In this document: positions 8,086-17,493 of the stretch, piece by piece
How positions within the stretch are numbered: position 1 is the first letter of the stretch
How the letters are laid out: the number at the start of each line of letters is the position of its first letter
Source: UBA4416 sp040387555
Lineage (GTDB): Bacteria; Bacteroidota; Bacteroidia; B-17B0; Aurantibacillaceae
Reading direction: 5' to 3'
DNA length: 64,000 nucleotides
Assembly: GCA_040387555.1 (NCBI GenBank)
Contig: JAZKDO010000002.1
Span: 1-64,000, forward strand
Made by a program: the position numbers and the translations under genes
Notes under the pieces: model-generated
The model's database searches: none
What the model saw: only the letters and a program-made list of their open reading frames with translations
What the model was told of the DNA's origin: nothing

Positions 8086-9663
8086 TTATAGCGTGTGTAA
8101 AATGGCTCTATACAAACCCATATCATCAAATGAATAGGGCTTGGTAATTTGAGATTCATTTATTTTTGCCTTTAGTAATGATTTTTCTGTGGCTTCACCC
8201 ATCGCAATGATTTTTTGGTGTTGATGAACTTTGTTTTTTTCTAAATAGGATTCCGCATTGCTCGGACTAGTGAACACCAAAATATCAGTGGTCTCTGCCA
8301 CTTCATGAGGAACTTTCAATGCTGCATAAATAGGCAAATCAATTACGTTTTGTTGTTTAGGAAACTGCCATTGAATGGTTCGCATACTTTCCCTGGCAAT
8401 CGGAAACACAACTTTCCCTAAACCAACGCGTGCAGAGAATTGTTTTCCAACTAGCTTTGTGTCTGTACTCTGTCCGATAAAATCAGCACGTAATCCGAGT
8501 TCACGAATCGCTTGTGATGTTGATTTCCCAATGCAACCAATTTTAGTAGTGCCAATATCCGGCTTTTGCATAAAGAAAAATTCAACGGCATGTTTGCTAC
8601 TGAAAAACAACCAGTCGCTTTTAGGTAGTTCTTTGATGGTTAACTTTTTTAAATCAATCAGACTTTTACTTTCTACCTTAAAACCTATATTGCTTAACCA
8701 ACGGTTGAGGTTATTGCTTTCGTGCGCCTCTCTTGAAATGAAAATCGATTTTGGAGCAATGCGCTGGAGATGTTCAACAATTTTTTCAGGAAGGTCTTCT
8801 GTATTGGTAGTTTCGTAATATAAATGCTTTGGTTGTTTGTCCCAGGCGTCAGCGCAAGATACAGATACTTTAAACAATTTACGATCCTGATCATTAAGCT
8901 CAGCGTCACAAAAAACACCTAATGGTAATTGACAACCACCATCCAGTAAATTTAAAACACGACGTTCAATATTGATGTTAATCATGACATCATAATCACA
9001 TACCGCATCAAAAATATCTGTTAACTTATAATCATCTTCACGTATCTGCCAGGCTAACACACCTTGTGCTGGCGCAGGAATAAATTCTGAGGGCTCCAGT
9101 TGTTCCACTGTAAAATCAGATAAATCCAACTCTAAACGTTCCAGACCAGCGGCTGCTAAAATAATGGCATCGTATTGGCCTTCTCTTAATTTATTTACTC
9201 GTGTAGGTACATTTCCTCTCAGGTCAGATATTTCAACATCTGGCCTGAACGCCAATAGTTGCGATTTTCTTCGGGCAGAGGATGTCCCTACTTTTGCACC
9301 TTTTTTTAAATTAAATTTTTGTTTATCATCTTCCGCTTCTTCTCGCATAATCAACCAGTCAGCAGGATTTTCACGCGATGATACACCTGCAATGATTAAA
9401 CCGTCCGGATTTTCAGTTGGCAAATCCTTGTGAGAATGCACGGCTACATCAATTGTTTTTGCCAATAACGCTTCTTCCAGTTCTTTGGTAAAAAAACCTT
9501 TGCCTTCCAGTTTATCGAAGCTCGTGTTCCATTGTTGCGATGTATCACCTTTGGTTTCAATAATTTTTATTTCAACTTCATGACCTTGTTTTTCTAGAAG
9601 ATCCTTTGTAAAATTTGCTTGCCAGAGTGCGAGGTCGCTACCGCGTGTACCAATAATAATCAT
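8086..9663 (-). CDS. hemCD: Fused hydroxymethylbilane synthase / uroporphyrinogen-III synthase
   Basis: Residues 1 to about 300 are HemC: IGTRGSDLALWQA, GFFTKELEEALL, AVHSHKDLPTE, TSSARRKSQL and the cofactor-binding Cys244 in DGGCQLPLGVFC, which holds the dipyrromethane primer. Residues about 305-525 are HemD: SIFISREAHESNNLNRWL, WLFFSSKHAVEFFF, IGCIGKSTSQAIRELG, DILVFTSPSNAESYL and IIAMGEATEKSLLKA. The fused protein would turn four porphobilinogens into linear hydroxymethylbilane and then cyclise it to uroporphyrinogen III, which could limit loss of the unstable intermediate. The reading frame is continuous, so this is a true fusion. It starts about 90 bases downstream of the small lipoprotein gene. 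Confidence 0.93.
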   Translation of the reverse strand: MIIIGTRGSDLALWQANFTKDLLEKQGHEVEIKIIETKGDTSQQWNTSFDKLEGKGFFTKELEEALLAKTIDVAVHSHKDLPTENPDGLIIAGVSSRENPADWLIMREEAEDDKQKFNLKKGAKVGTSSARRKSQLLAFRPDVEISDLRGNVPTRVNKLREGQYDAIILAAAGLERLELDLSDFTVEQLEPSEFIPAPAQGVLAWQIREDDYKLTDIFDAVCDYDVMININIERRVLNLLDGGCQLPLGVFCDAELNDQDRKLFKVSVSCADAWDKQPKHLYYETTNTEDLPEKIVEHLQRIAPKSIFISREAHESNNLNRWLSNIGFKVESKSLIDLKKLTIKELPKSDWLFFSSKHAVEFFFMQKPDIGTTKIGCIGKSTSQAIRELGLRADFIGQSTDTKLVGKQFSARVGLGKVVFPIARESMRTIQWQFPKQQNVIDLPIYAALKVPHEVAETTDILVFTSPSNAESYLEKNKVHQHQKIIAMGEATEKSLLKAKINESQITKPYSFDDMGLYRAILHTL

Positions 9664-9752
9664 AATAAAAAGTAAAATTAGAGGCTACAAGATAACTTAT
9701 TTTTTGAACATGAGATGTTACAGAATATCAACTTAAAAATTAAATCTGAATC

Positions 9753-9893
9753 TTAATGGCTCATGCTTGGAGCCATTCTGCGCATTTTAGCGTTTCTTGA
9801 TTTGTGTTGTCTTTTAGAACCGCACGCTGGTTTGTTGCTGGCACACGAGTCTAAAATAAAAATTGCTAATAGCAGGAAAATAAAATTTTTCAT
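9753..9893 (-). CDS. 46-residue Cys-lipoprotein between hemA and hemC-hemD
   Basis: A short frame starting at 9893 encodes an N-terminal signal MKNFIFLLLAIFILDSC with lipobox ILDSC (Cys17), then a short, strongly basic mature part containing GSKRQHKSRN and ending PSMSH. It would be an exported, lipid-anchored, Arg/Lys/Met-rich peptide. The start is only 18 bases after the hemA stop, and it is on the same strand, so it is probably read with hemA. Similar tiny basic lipoproteins occur in Bacteroidota genomes, but no function is known. A 62-codon frame on the opposite strand overlaps it and looks like a shadow. Confidence 0.6.
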   Translation of the reverse strand: MKNFIFLLLAIFILDSCASNKPACGSKRQHKSRNAKMRRMAPSMSH

Positions 9894-9910
9894 TTATAAA
9901 ATTGTTTGTT

Positions 9911-11140
9911 TTAAAGGTCTTCTTCTAAAAAAACTTTTTTTGCAGTTTTAATAGCTAACGCATTATACTTTTTTTCCATATAACTTAGTACTTTATCCAA
10001 CACTTCTTTACCCTGAGGATCTAATGAATTCATTTCTTTAGCAAATACTTCATTCAAAGCGGTTTCCTTAATATATTTAATTTGCCTTGGAATTTCGCCA
10101 AAAGCCAATTCAATTTTACGCTCCTGGAACAACTGCTTGAACTCTTCTACCTTACTATAAATAATTGCTTTACACGCTTCTATTTCGCCTTCGCGTTTCA
10201 AAAGATTTTCAGCTGCCTGTTTTTTAAGAGATTCAATATCAATATAGAATACATCATTGGATTCAATAACACTTTTATCCACATCAGATGGTAAGGCTAA
10301 ATCGATAATCACTTTTTTTTGTGCGTCGTTATTTAAAAGAGATGCATAAACTTTTTCTGTAATAATTGGATGCTGCGAAGATGTACAAGTAATCAAAACG
10401 TCGAAACCTTCATTAAAATCTTCAATGCAGGAAAGCTCTCTTGCTTTGCCATTTAAATCTTTAGCTAACTTTTCTGCGTTTGACAATGTTCGATTAAACA
10501 CGGTAAGGTTAGCGTACTGATGTTTTTTTAAATACTTGGCCATATTGGCATTGGTTTCCCCGGCGCCAATAAATAAAATACGTGCATTATTTTTAATTCC
10601 TAAACTTCTAAGTTGTCGGTATGCTAAAGAGACGATAGAAACAGGATTTTTTGCGATGTCAGTATCTGTATAGACTTGCTTCGCAGTTTCAATCGTCTGT
10701 TTTATCGCCAAACGAATCGTATCACCCGTTAAACCAAGCAGGTTGCAAAACTCATAGGCTTTGCGAACCTGAGTAATTATTTCCCGTTCGCCAACCACCA
10801 ATGAATCCAATGACGCCGATACCTCAAATAAATGGGTAAGCGCAGCATCACCCTCATAGGTAACTGTTTTTTCAACAAGATTAAGAATATCTTCAGTGGA
10901 TAATCGGGAATTGATAGAGAAGAACAAATCAGATAAAAATTCTATTGTAATTTCACGATCTGTGTTAATCACGAATTCAACACGGTTGCACGTGCTTAAA
11001 AACATCAGCTCTTTTAAATCCATTCTGATCTTTAGTCCACCTAAATAATCCTGCTGGTGATTTTCATCTAAATGTAATTTTCCGATAAGCTCCAGCGGAG
11101 CTAATTTGTGGGTAAGGGAAATTATTTTAAAAGAGTTCAT
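9911..11140 (-). CDS. hemA: Glutamyl-tRNA reductase
   Basis: This 409-residue enzyme reduces glutamyl-tRNA to glutamate-1-semialdehyde, the first committed step of C5 haem synthesis. The catalytic cysteine is Cys51 in LSTCNRVEFV. ASLDSLVVGEREI corresponds to the conserved GLDSMVLGE region. The NADPH-binding motif is FIGAGETNANMAKYL, followed by VFNRTLSNAEKLA, and the C-terminal part (about 310-409) forms the helical dimerisation domain. The length is normal. It is divergent from acs across about 170 bases and heads the minus-strand haem group. Confidence 0.95.
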   Translation of the reverse strand: MNSFKIISLTHKLAPLELIGKLHLDENHQQDYLGGLKIRMDLKELMFLSTCNRVEFVINTDREITIEFLSDLFFSINSRLSTEDILNLVEKTVTYEGDAALTHLFEVSASLDSLVVGEREIITQVRKAYEFCNLLGLTGDTIRLAIKQTIETAKQVYTDTDIAKNPVSIVSLAYRQLRSLGIKNNARILFIGAGETNANMAKYLKKHQYANLTVFNRTLSNAEKLAKDLNGKARELSCIEDFNEGFDVLITCTSSQHPIITEKVYASLLNNDAQKKVIIDLALPSDVDKSVIESNDVFYIDIESLKKQAAENLLKREGEIEACKAIIYSKVEEFKQLFQERKIELAFGEIPRQIKYIKETALNEVFAKEMNSLDPQGKEVLDKVLSYMEKKYNALAIKTAKKVFLEEDL

Positions 11141-11311
11141 TCTGCGTCGTAAATATCGGAAAAACAGGCCTTTTATCTGTCATCGTAGTGTCATTGAATC
11201 TTATTTAAATAGATTCTAAATAATTACATTCTATTTTGTTTGCTATTTTTACGTAACTACTTTTTCGCATTGCCTAACAACTTGCTCACGATGGACTTAA
11301 ATTAAAATATA

Positions 11312-13210
11312 ATGATGATAGCTTCGCACCAACAATACACCGAAAAGTACCTTGAATCGATTGAGAACCCCGAAAAATTTTGGGATGAAATTGCTTGCCA
11401 GTTTTCCTGGAAAAAGAAATGGGAAAAAACACTGGAATGGAATTTTGACGAACCCAATGTGAAATGGTTTATCAACGGTAAGTTTAATATTACAGAAAAT
11501 GCGATAGACAGACATCTTTCGCAAAAAGCTGATAAAACGGCCTTCATCTGGGAGCCAAATGATGTTGACTCCAAACAAAGAACCATTACCTATCAGAATT
11601 TACATGATGAGGTGTGCAAAGTGGCCAATACGTTAAAATCGCTAGGTGTAAAAAAAGGCGATCGTGTTTGCATTTATATGCCAATGATTCCTGAGGCTGT
11701 TTTTGCTATGCTTGGCTGTGCGCGGATTGGAGCAATTCATTCTGTTGTATTTGCAGGATTCTCAGCCTCGGCTTTAGCAGGACGAATTCAGGATAGTGAT
11801 TGTAAAATTATATTAACTACTGATGGTGCCTATCGCGGGGTTAAAGTTATTCCGATTAAATCGGTTGTTGATGAAGCGCTGCGTGAATGTCCTGGTGTTG
11901 AAAAAGTATTGGTTTATAAACACACTCAAACGCCCATTAATGTTACAGACATAGATGTTATTTGGCAGGACGTTGTTCCCGCATCTTCTTCAGTATGCGA
12001 ACCGGAGTTAATGGATAGCGAAGATGTTTTGTTTATACTTTACACATCTGGTTCTACTGGTAAACCAAAAGGAGTGGTTCATACTTGTGGTGGGTATATG
12101 GTTTATACGTGTTATTCTTTTCAGAATGTATTTCAAATGAATTTAGAAAAAGATTCAAGTGATTTGTTCTGGTGTACAGCTGACGTGGGTTGGATCACAG
12201 GCCATTCCTATATTGCTTATGGACCATTATTAGCAGGAGTGAGTTCAGTTCTTTTTGAAGGGGTACCTACTTTTCCGGATGCCGGGCGTTTCTGGAAGGT
12301 AATTGATAAATATAAAGTCACCCATTTTTATACCGCACCAACTGCAATAAGAGCACTTGAAGCTATGGGGTCGGATTATGTAAAACCGTATAAGCTGAGT
12401 TCTTTGAAAGTATTAGGAAGTGTTGGCGAACCCATTAACGAAGAGGCCTGGCAATGGTATCATAAAAATATTGGAAAAGAAAAATGTCCCATCGTGGATA
12501 CCTGGTGGCAAACAGAAACAGGAGGAATCATGATTTCAGCACTTGCAGGAATCACTCCAACCAAACCAAGTTTTGCTACGTTACCGTTACCAGGGATTCA
12601 ACCCATATTAGTAGACGAAAAAGGAAATGAAATAACAGGGAATAATGTTGAGGGAAATTTATGCATTAAGTTTCCGTGGCCATCTATGATTCGCACAACT
12701 TATGGTGATCACGCCCGTTGCAAACAAGCTTATTTTGAAACATATCCCGGACTCTATTTTACAGGCGATGGATGCAGGAGAGATGAGAATGGTTTTTACA
12801 GAATCACAGGAAGGGTAGATGATGTGATGAATATCTCCGGTCATCGTATTGGGACTGCTGAGGTGGAAAGCGCCATCAATGCGCATATTGATGTGGTAGA
12901 AAGTGCCGTTGTAGGTTACCCGCATGATATTAAGGGACAGGGAATTTATGCGTATGTCATTGTTCCTTCCACTACAAAAGACCATGACATATTGAGAAAA
13001 GAAATTATCGCTGAGGTCAACAAAATTATTGGCCCGATTGCCAAACCGGATAAAATACAAATCGTAAGTGGCTTACCTAAAACAAGAAGTGGTAAGATCA
13101 TGCGCCGCATTTTACGCAAAGTCGCAGAAGGCGATATATCCAATCTTGGCGACATATCTACATTGTTAGATCCCACTGTTGTGGAGGATATTGTAAAAGG
13201 AAAATTATAA
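11312..13210 (+). CDS. acs: Acetyl-CoA synthetase (AMP-forming)
   Basis: The 632-residue cytosolic enzyme activates acetate to acetyl-CoA through acetyl-AMP. The phosphate-binding loop YTSGSTGKPKGVVHT, DVGWITGHSYIAYGPL, DTWWQTETGG, YFTGDGCRRDENGFYRITGRVDDV and the catalytic, acetylation-prone Lys595 in PKTRSGKIMRR are all present. WWQTETGG with a Trp in the acetate pocket favours acetate over longer acids. Length and domain order are standard (N-terminal cap, AMP-binding core, C-terminal lid). The ATG pair at 11312/11315 leaves start choice slightly open. It is monocistronic, divergent from hemA. Confidence 0.95.
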   Translation: MMIASHQQYTEKYLESIENPEKFWDEIACQFSWKKKWEKTLEWNFDEPNVKWFINGKFNITENAIDRHLSQKADKTAFIWEPNDVDSKQRTITYQNLHDEVCKVANTLKSLGVKKGDRVCIYMPMIPEAVFAMLGCARIGAIHSVVFAGFSASALAGRIQDSDCKIILTTDGAYRGVKVIPIKSVVDEALRECPGVEKVLVYKHTQTPINVTDIDVIWQDVVPASSSVCEPELMDSEDVLFILYTSGSTGKPKGVVHTCGGYMVYTCYSFQNVFQMNLEKDSSDLFWCTADVGWITGHSYIAYGPLLAGVSSVLFEGVPTFPDAGRFWKVIDKYKVTHFYTAPTAIRALEAMGSDYVKPYKLSSLKVLGSVGEPINEEAWQWYHKNIGKEKCPIVDTWWQTETGGIMISALAGITPTKPSFATLPLPGIQPILVDEKGNEITGNNVEGNLCIKFPWPSMIRTTYGDHARCKQAYFETYPGLYFTGDGCRRDENGFYRITGRVDDVMNISGHRIGTAEVESAINAHIDVVESAVVGYPHDIKGQGIYAYVIVPSTTKDHDILRKEIIAEVNKIIGPIAKPDKIQIVSGLPKTRSGKIMRRILRKVAEGDISNLGDISTLLDPTVVEDIVKGKL

Positions 13211-13296
13211 TACCAGTAATTGCAAGTTTCTCACATAGAGGCATGGTTATTGTAAAAATGTGCTAAATTCGATTTTCATTAATTAAAAACTTCAAG

Positions 13297-14265
13297 ATGA
13301 TTGCAAAAAAAACAGTATTCAAGATAGCGGCTATGTCTGCTATTATTTTATTCACCCTATCGGGTTGTAAGAAAAAAGAAGAAGAAGAACCAAAAGTGGA
13401 TGAAAGTGGACAAGCGTCTTCTGACTCACGACAAGCAATTGGCGAGAATGATATCTCAATTGATGATATCAATAAAACAATTAGTGATTATCCTAACATG
13501 CATGGACGGGTGTCGCAAAGCGCTCAAACCAATACGATTGGAGGGTTAACAATTGACACAACTGGCTCTTATATGGGAACTATCAAATTAAACTATGATG
13601 GCGTAACGGTTGTTAATAATAGAAAACGCAGCGGTTCAATCAGATTGACAATTTTAAATTATGCATCCGGACAAAGATGGAAACTGGCAGGATGTGTTAT
13701 GAAAGTTGAATATTTAGCATATCGCGTAACCCGTGCTTCTGATGCGGCGTTTATTGAATTAAATGGGATTCAAAATCTTACCAACGTTAGCGGAGGTACT
13801 TGGTGGGAGTTATATACATTTGCACAGCCAAATTTATCAAGTTCAGTAACGGGGACTAATTTAAGTGTTAATTTTAATGGAGCAGGAACTGCCAGTTATA
13901 ACATTCATAGGAAATTTACCTATACATTGAGCGCTGCCTACGTTTTAACCTGCACAGGCGAAGGTATTGGAAACTCTAATGGCATCGGTAATTTAGAGAA
14001 TTATGGAACAACTCGCGATGGGGACGCATTTACCAGCCAGGTTACTTCGCCAATCGTGTGGAATACAACCTGTGGTGGAGGTGCACCTCTTTCGGGACAT
14101 TTAATTATTAAGGTAGCCAGTAAAAGTTTTGACTTAGATTGTTTGTTCGGTGTAAATTCTGCAGGAGTTCCTATTACAGTCGGCTCAAACCAATGTGCTT
14201 ATGGATGGAAATTAACATGGACCGCAGGAACAACCACTCAGGATAAAATAATCGCATATATTTAA
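13297..14265 (+). CDS. Cys-lipoprotein, 322 residues, function unknown
   Basis: A signal peptide with lipobox TLSGC (Cys at about residue 24) is followed by an acidic-basic KKKEEEEPK linker and an Asp/Ser-rich stretch. The remainder is beta-rich, with strands such as SYMGTIKLNYDGVTV and RSGSIRLTILNY and late cysteines in SPIVWNTTCGG and SNQCAYGWKLTWT. The architecture suggests a surface or periplasmic beta-sandwich protein. I do not recognise the family. A strong terminator follows 20 bases after the stop and it stands alone between acs and a TonB receptor. Confidence 0.6.
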   Translation: MIAKKTVFKIAAMSAIILFTLSGCKKKEEEEPKVDESGQASSDSRQAIGENDISIDDINKTISDYPNMHGRVSQSAQTNTIGGLTIDTTGSYMGTIKLNYDGVTVVNNRKRSGSIRLTILNYASGQRWKLAGCVMKVEYLAYRVTRASDAAFIELNGIQNLTNVSGGTWWELYTFAQPNLSSSVTGTNLSVNFNGAGTASYNIHRKFTYTLSAAYVLTCTGEGIGNSNGIGNLENYGTTRDGDAFTSQVTSPIVWNTTCGGGAPLSGHLIIKVASKSFDLDCLFGVNSAGVPITVGSNQCAYGWKLTWTAGTTTQDKIIAYI

Positions 14266-14284
14266 AACACGTAAGAAACATTTC

Positions 14285-14317
14285 AAAACCTTCATTAAAC
14301 TAATGAGGGTTTTTTTA
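14285..14317 (+). terminator. Rho-independent terminator after the 322-residue lipoprotein gene
   Basis: AAAACCTTCATTA pairs with TAATGAGGGTTTT across a short AAC loop, with one G-U type mismatch, followed by a T run. Confidence 0.8.
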
Positions 14318-14459
14318 TTTTAGGGAAAAACCAAATCATATTTGTGCCCCAAAAACGAAAACCTTTATCGGAATATTACATAAAACAGACAAACCCTTGT
14401 TTTATAAATTAAATTTCATAAATTCGGTACATTAATCGATAAAATTAAGCTATTAGTAC

Positions 14460-16580
14460 ATGAAAATTCTGTGTTGGTTGGTTTTTATGCTATGTTCGGT
14501 CTCTTTATTTTCGCAATTGGATTCTACTCTGAAACCTGTGGATTTGAATGAATTATCCCTGGAAGAATTATTGGATGTGGATGTTTATAGTGCTTCGAGG
14601 AAACTGCAGCGACAGAGTGAAGCGCCTGCTATTATGACTACCATTACTCGGGCACAAATAGAAACATTGGGTGCTATAACTATGATTGATGTCTTGAAGT
14701 ATGTGCCAGGATTGGAGGCTACCATAGGAAGTGATGGATTTTACAGGGTTTCAATAAGAGGGATCAGGAAAAACGGAGAGATTTTAGTTTTAATCAATGG
14801 CCAGCAAATTAATGATTTTTATAACGGCAGAGCTATTTTTGATTTGCCGGTTGAATTTATTGAAAAAATAGAAGTTATCAGAGGCCCCGGATCCGCCCTG
14901 TATGGAAGTAACGCCATGGCGGGTGTAATAAATATTTTTACCATTCGCGAAACATCAGCCACTGTTTCAGGAGGAAACAATGGAACAATTAAAGCAAACG
15001 TAAATTATTTTATTGAAAAAAAGAAAACCCAGTTTAATGTTTCTGTCGGAGCATTATCTACCGATGGCGCTGGCGCTATCATTGATACAGATAAGGTAGA
15101 GGTTCAATCCTGGAGTTTAACTCATATGGAAAAAAACTTCAGGGCAAGCCGTTGGAACAAAGATGCATACCTGAGCAGCAAGTTAAGTTCCGGAGATTTG
15201 CATTTTCAAATTTTTGACATGGTTCGCCAGCAAGGGTCATATGTTGGTCCGGTTTTTATTGCCGCAACTGGCTCTAAATTATTAACTAATCAACTAACGA
15301 GTTCCCTCTATTATGATTTTAAAATCGGAGAAAATGTTATTATTACCCCAAAGGTATATGGAAACTTAAACTATCACGATTTCCTAAATCAGGAAACGCC
15401 AAAAAATTATGTCTCCACTACCTCAGGCAATCTTTTTACCAATGGCAAACAATCAAAAGAAACATATCTTGGGAAAACCTATGGAACAGAGTTAGATATT
15501 TATATTAAAGCTAACGAACACTTTGATTTATTAACCGGAAGTGTGTTTGAAGATCATGCTATGGCTAATTATGAACTGACGAGGAATTATAAAATTGTAG
15601 GCGATCAATATAAAGAGTCTTTTGAAAATTATGATCACATTCCATTTGATCAAAAAAATAAGCGCAGATATGTTTTCGCGTATTTTGTACAAGGAAATTA
15701 TAAAATTAAAAAATTTAATTTTACTGGAGGTTTGCGGTACGATGACTATAATGATTTTGGTTCGGCAATTAATCCTAGAATTGGCGTGAATTATAAACCC
15801 AATTCCCATTGGATTTTAAAAGGATTATACGGGAAAGCTTTTAGGGCCCCAACATTTCAAGAGTTGTATGATAACACCACATTAGGAAATGAATACGGTG
15901 TAAAAGGAAACTTGAATTTAACACCAGAAAAAATAAATTCCTACGAATTGGGTACCGAAATCACTTATAGTAAAGTAGTATTAAAATATAATGTCTTTTA
16001 CTTACAAACAAATAATTTAATTCAAATTTACGATCCCCATGGTGGAGGAAGTGTAGGAAGCTATGAAAACATTGGCAATTTATCTACCTATGGGAATGGT
16101 GTAGAGCTAGTGATTACCATTATGCCAAAAGTGTATTTGTTTGCCAACTATTCTCAATTCGTTAGTAATTTTACTTGGAATAAGGATAAGGTACGTAAGG
16201 CCGATGTGGCGTTTTACGAAAAGCAACCTGATGATTTAAAAAACATTACCAACATTCCTACACTACGCTTAAACCTTGGTGTTGAAGCCACTATTAAAAA
16301 GTTTCATGCGTTTGTGGGTGCTAATTACGGTAACGAGGCTTATAACAATAGCCGTTTCTATTTAGAGCAAGACCATTTTGTAAACATCCCTTTTTATTTG
16401 CAAGGCAATTTCAATTTTGGATATTCAATTACCTCAAAATGCAAAGTGAGTATTATTGGACAAAACATTGGAGAAAAATATAGTGATCCTGATGAATCTA
16501 CTAACATTAATGCCTTCGGATCAAAAGGGTTAAAGCAACCGGGCGCTTCATTTATGTTACAAGTAAAGTATAAGTTGTAA
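14460..16580 (+). CDS. TonB-dependent outer-membrane receptor
   Basis: This 706-residue protein has a signal peptide (about 1-19), an N-terminal LSLEELLDVDVYSASRK segment typical of receptors with this plug type, a plug domain (about 45-160; DVLKYVPGLEA, VSIRGIRKNGEILVLING, IEVIRGPGSALYGSNAMAGVINI) and a 22-strand barrel ending in an aromatic-hydrophobic strand (FMLQVKYKL). LLKGLYGKAFRAPTFQELY is a classic barrel motif. There is no carboxypeptidase-like N-terminal repeat, unlike SusC. The ligand is unknown. It heads a same-strand series with a 5'-nucleotidase-like lipoprotein, a YfiR protein and a hybrid kinase, a pairing that suggests ligand uptake or sensing tied to signalling. Confidence 0.9.
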   Translation: MKILCWLVFMLCSVSLFSQLDSTLKPVDLNELSLEELLDVDVYSASRKLQRQSEAPAIMTTITRAQIETLGAITMIDVLKYVPGLEATIGSDGFYRVSIRGIRKNGEILVLINGQQINDFYNGRAIFDLPVEFIEKIEVIRGPGSALYGSNAMAGVINIFTIRETSATVSGGNNGTIKANVNYFIEKKKTQFNVSVGALSTDGAGAIIDTDKVEVQSWSLTHMEKNFRASRWNKDAYLSSKLSSGDLHFQIFDMVRQQGSYVGPVFIAATGSKLLTNQLTSSLYYDFKIGENVIITPKVYGNLNYHDFLNQETPKNYVSTTSGNLFTNGKQSKETYLGKTYGTELDIYIKANEHFDLLTGSVFEDHAMANYELTRNYKIVGDQYKESFENYDHIPFDQKNKRRYVFAYFVQGNYKIKKFNFTGGLRYDDYNDFGSAINPRIGVNYKPNSHWILKGLYGKAFRAPTFQELYDNTTLGNEYGVKGNLNLTPEKINSYELGTEITYSKVVLKYNVFYLQTNNLIQIYDPHGGGSVGSYENIGNLSTYGNGVELVITIMPKVYLFANYSQFVSNFTWNKDKVRKADVAFYEKQPDDLKNITNIPTLRLNLGVEATIKKFHAFVGANYGNEAYNNSRFYLEQDHFVNIPFYLQGNFNFGYSITSKCKVSIIGQNIGEKYSDPDESTNINAFGSKGLKQPGASFMLQVKYKL

Positions 16581-16700
16581 ATGAAAAAAGTATAAGGACA
16601 TTATTGAGTTAAAAACATAGTGCTTGATTGAGCTAAAAAGAATGAAAGAATTGTAAGACTAGTTTACAATTGTGGCAAAGACAAAAAAAGAATTTATTAT

Positions 16701-17462
16701 ATGAAGAAAAAGAAAACAATACTTATAATCAGTTTAGTCCTTAGCATAGCCTTTTCCATAAATTCATGTAACCGAAAAAAGAGGGTTCCGGAGCCAGCAA
16801 TAATTGGAACTGTTACCGTGGATTTAGATGCGAACCAAAATGTTGTGAGGAAAAAAGAAACGCTTATTGGAAATATGATTTCCGACGCGTTAAAAGAGGA
16901 TTTTGAAAATAAAAATAAACCGGTAGACTTTGCTTTTGTGAATTCTGGAATCATCAGATATAGTTCCTCTAAGCGGGCATCAGGAATCTATAAAGCAGGC
17001 GATTTTTCGGCCGACATGGCTGATGAAATGTTACCCTTTGGAGACGTCACCGTAATTACCAAAGTAAATGGCAAGCAATTGAAAGAAGTATTCGAACGAT
17101 CAGTGGCCAGTTATCCTCTGGCTAAAGGTAATTTTCTGCAAGTATCTAAAGAGATTCAAGTATTGGTTGATACCACTCGCTCGCCACAAGTATTAAATAT
17201 TGAAAATACAGCGATTGTTACTCCAGGCAAAAGAATTATTTCGATAAAAATAAACAACATTGAAATTGATAGTTTAAAGGAATATACAGTTGGAATGCCC
17301 AATTTTATTGCGGAAGGAAATGATGGCTATGTCACCTTCAAGAATTTATCGCCTTCGTTAAAAGAATCGATCGGAGAAGATGTAGCAAATCTACTGAAGG
17401 AATATATAATTATTAATTCACCCGTTACCCCTAAGTTTGAAGGAAGAATAAAATATCAATGA
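16701..17462 (+). CDS. Lipoprotein with a lone 5'-nucleotidase C-terminal domain
   Basis: The 253-residue protein has a lipobox INSC (Cys about 23). The rest matches only the substrate-binding domain of UshA-type 5'-nucleotidases: ETLIGNMISDAL, FAFVNSGIIRYSS (NGGGIR equivalent), GDFSADMADEMLPFGDVTVIT, GKQLKEVFERS, NFLQVS and a late EGNDGY (GGDGY equivalent). The metallophosphatase domain with its metal ligands is absent, and no partner gene for it lies next door. It may bind nucleotides or act with a phosphatase encoded elsewhere. It lies 120 bases after the receptor and 31 before yfiR-like, in the same direction. Confidence 0.8.
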   Translation: MKKKKTILIISLVLSIAFSINSCNRKKRVPEPAIIGTVTVDLDANQNVVRKKETLIGNMISDALKEDFENKNKPVDFAFVNSGIIRYSSSKRASGIYKAGDFSADMADEMLPFGDVTVITKVNGKQLKEVFERSVASYPLAKGNFLQVSKEIQVLVDTTRSPQVLNIENTAIVTPGKRIISIKINNIEIDSLKEYTVGMPNFIAEGNDGYVTFKNLSPSLKESIGEDVANLLKEYIIINSPVTPKFEGRIKYQ

Positions 17463-17493
17463 ATTTAAATTGCGATTGCCGTGCTTGTAAAAA

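Noticed and set aside
9763..9951. 62-codon plus-strand frame over the small lipoprotein and hemA end
   Set aside because: The minus strand encodes a much better lipoprotein here, and the plus frame overlaps the hemA end.
12659..13176. Two minus-strand frames inside acs
   Set aside because: They are antisense to a conserved part of acs and have no family motifs.
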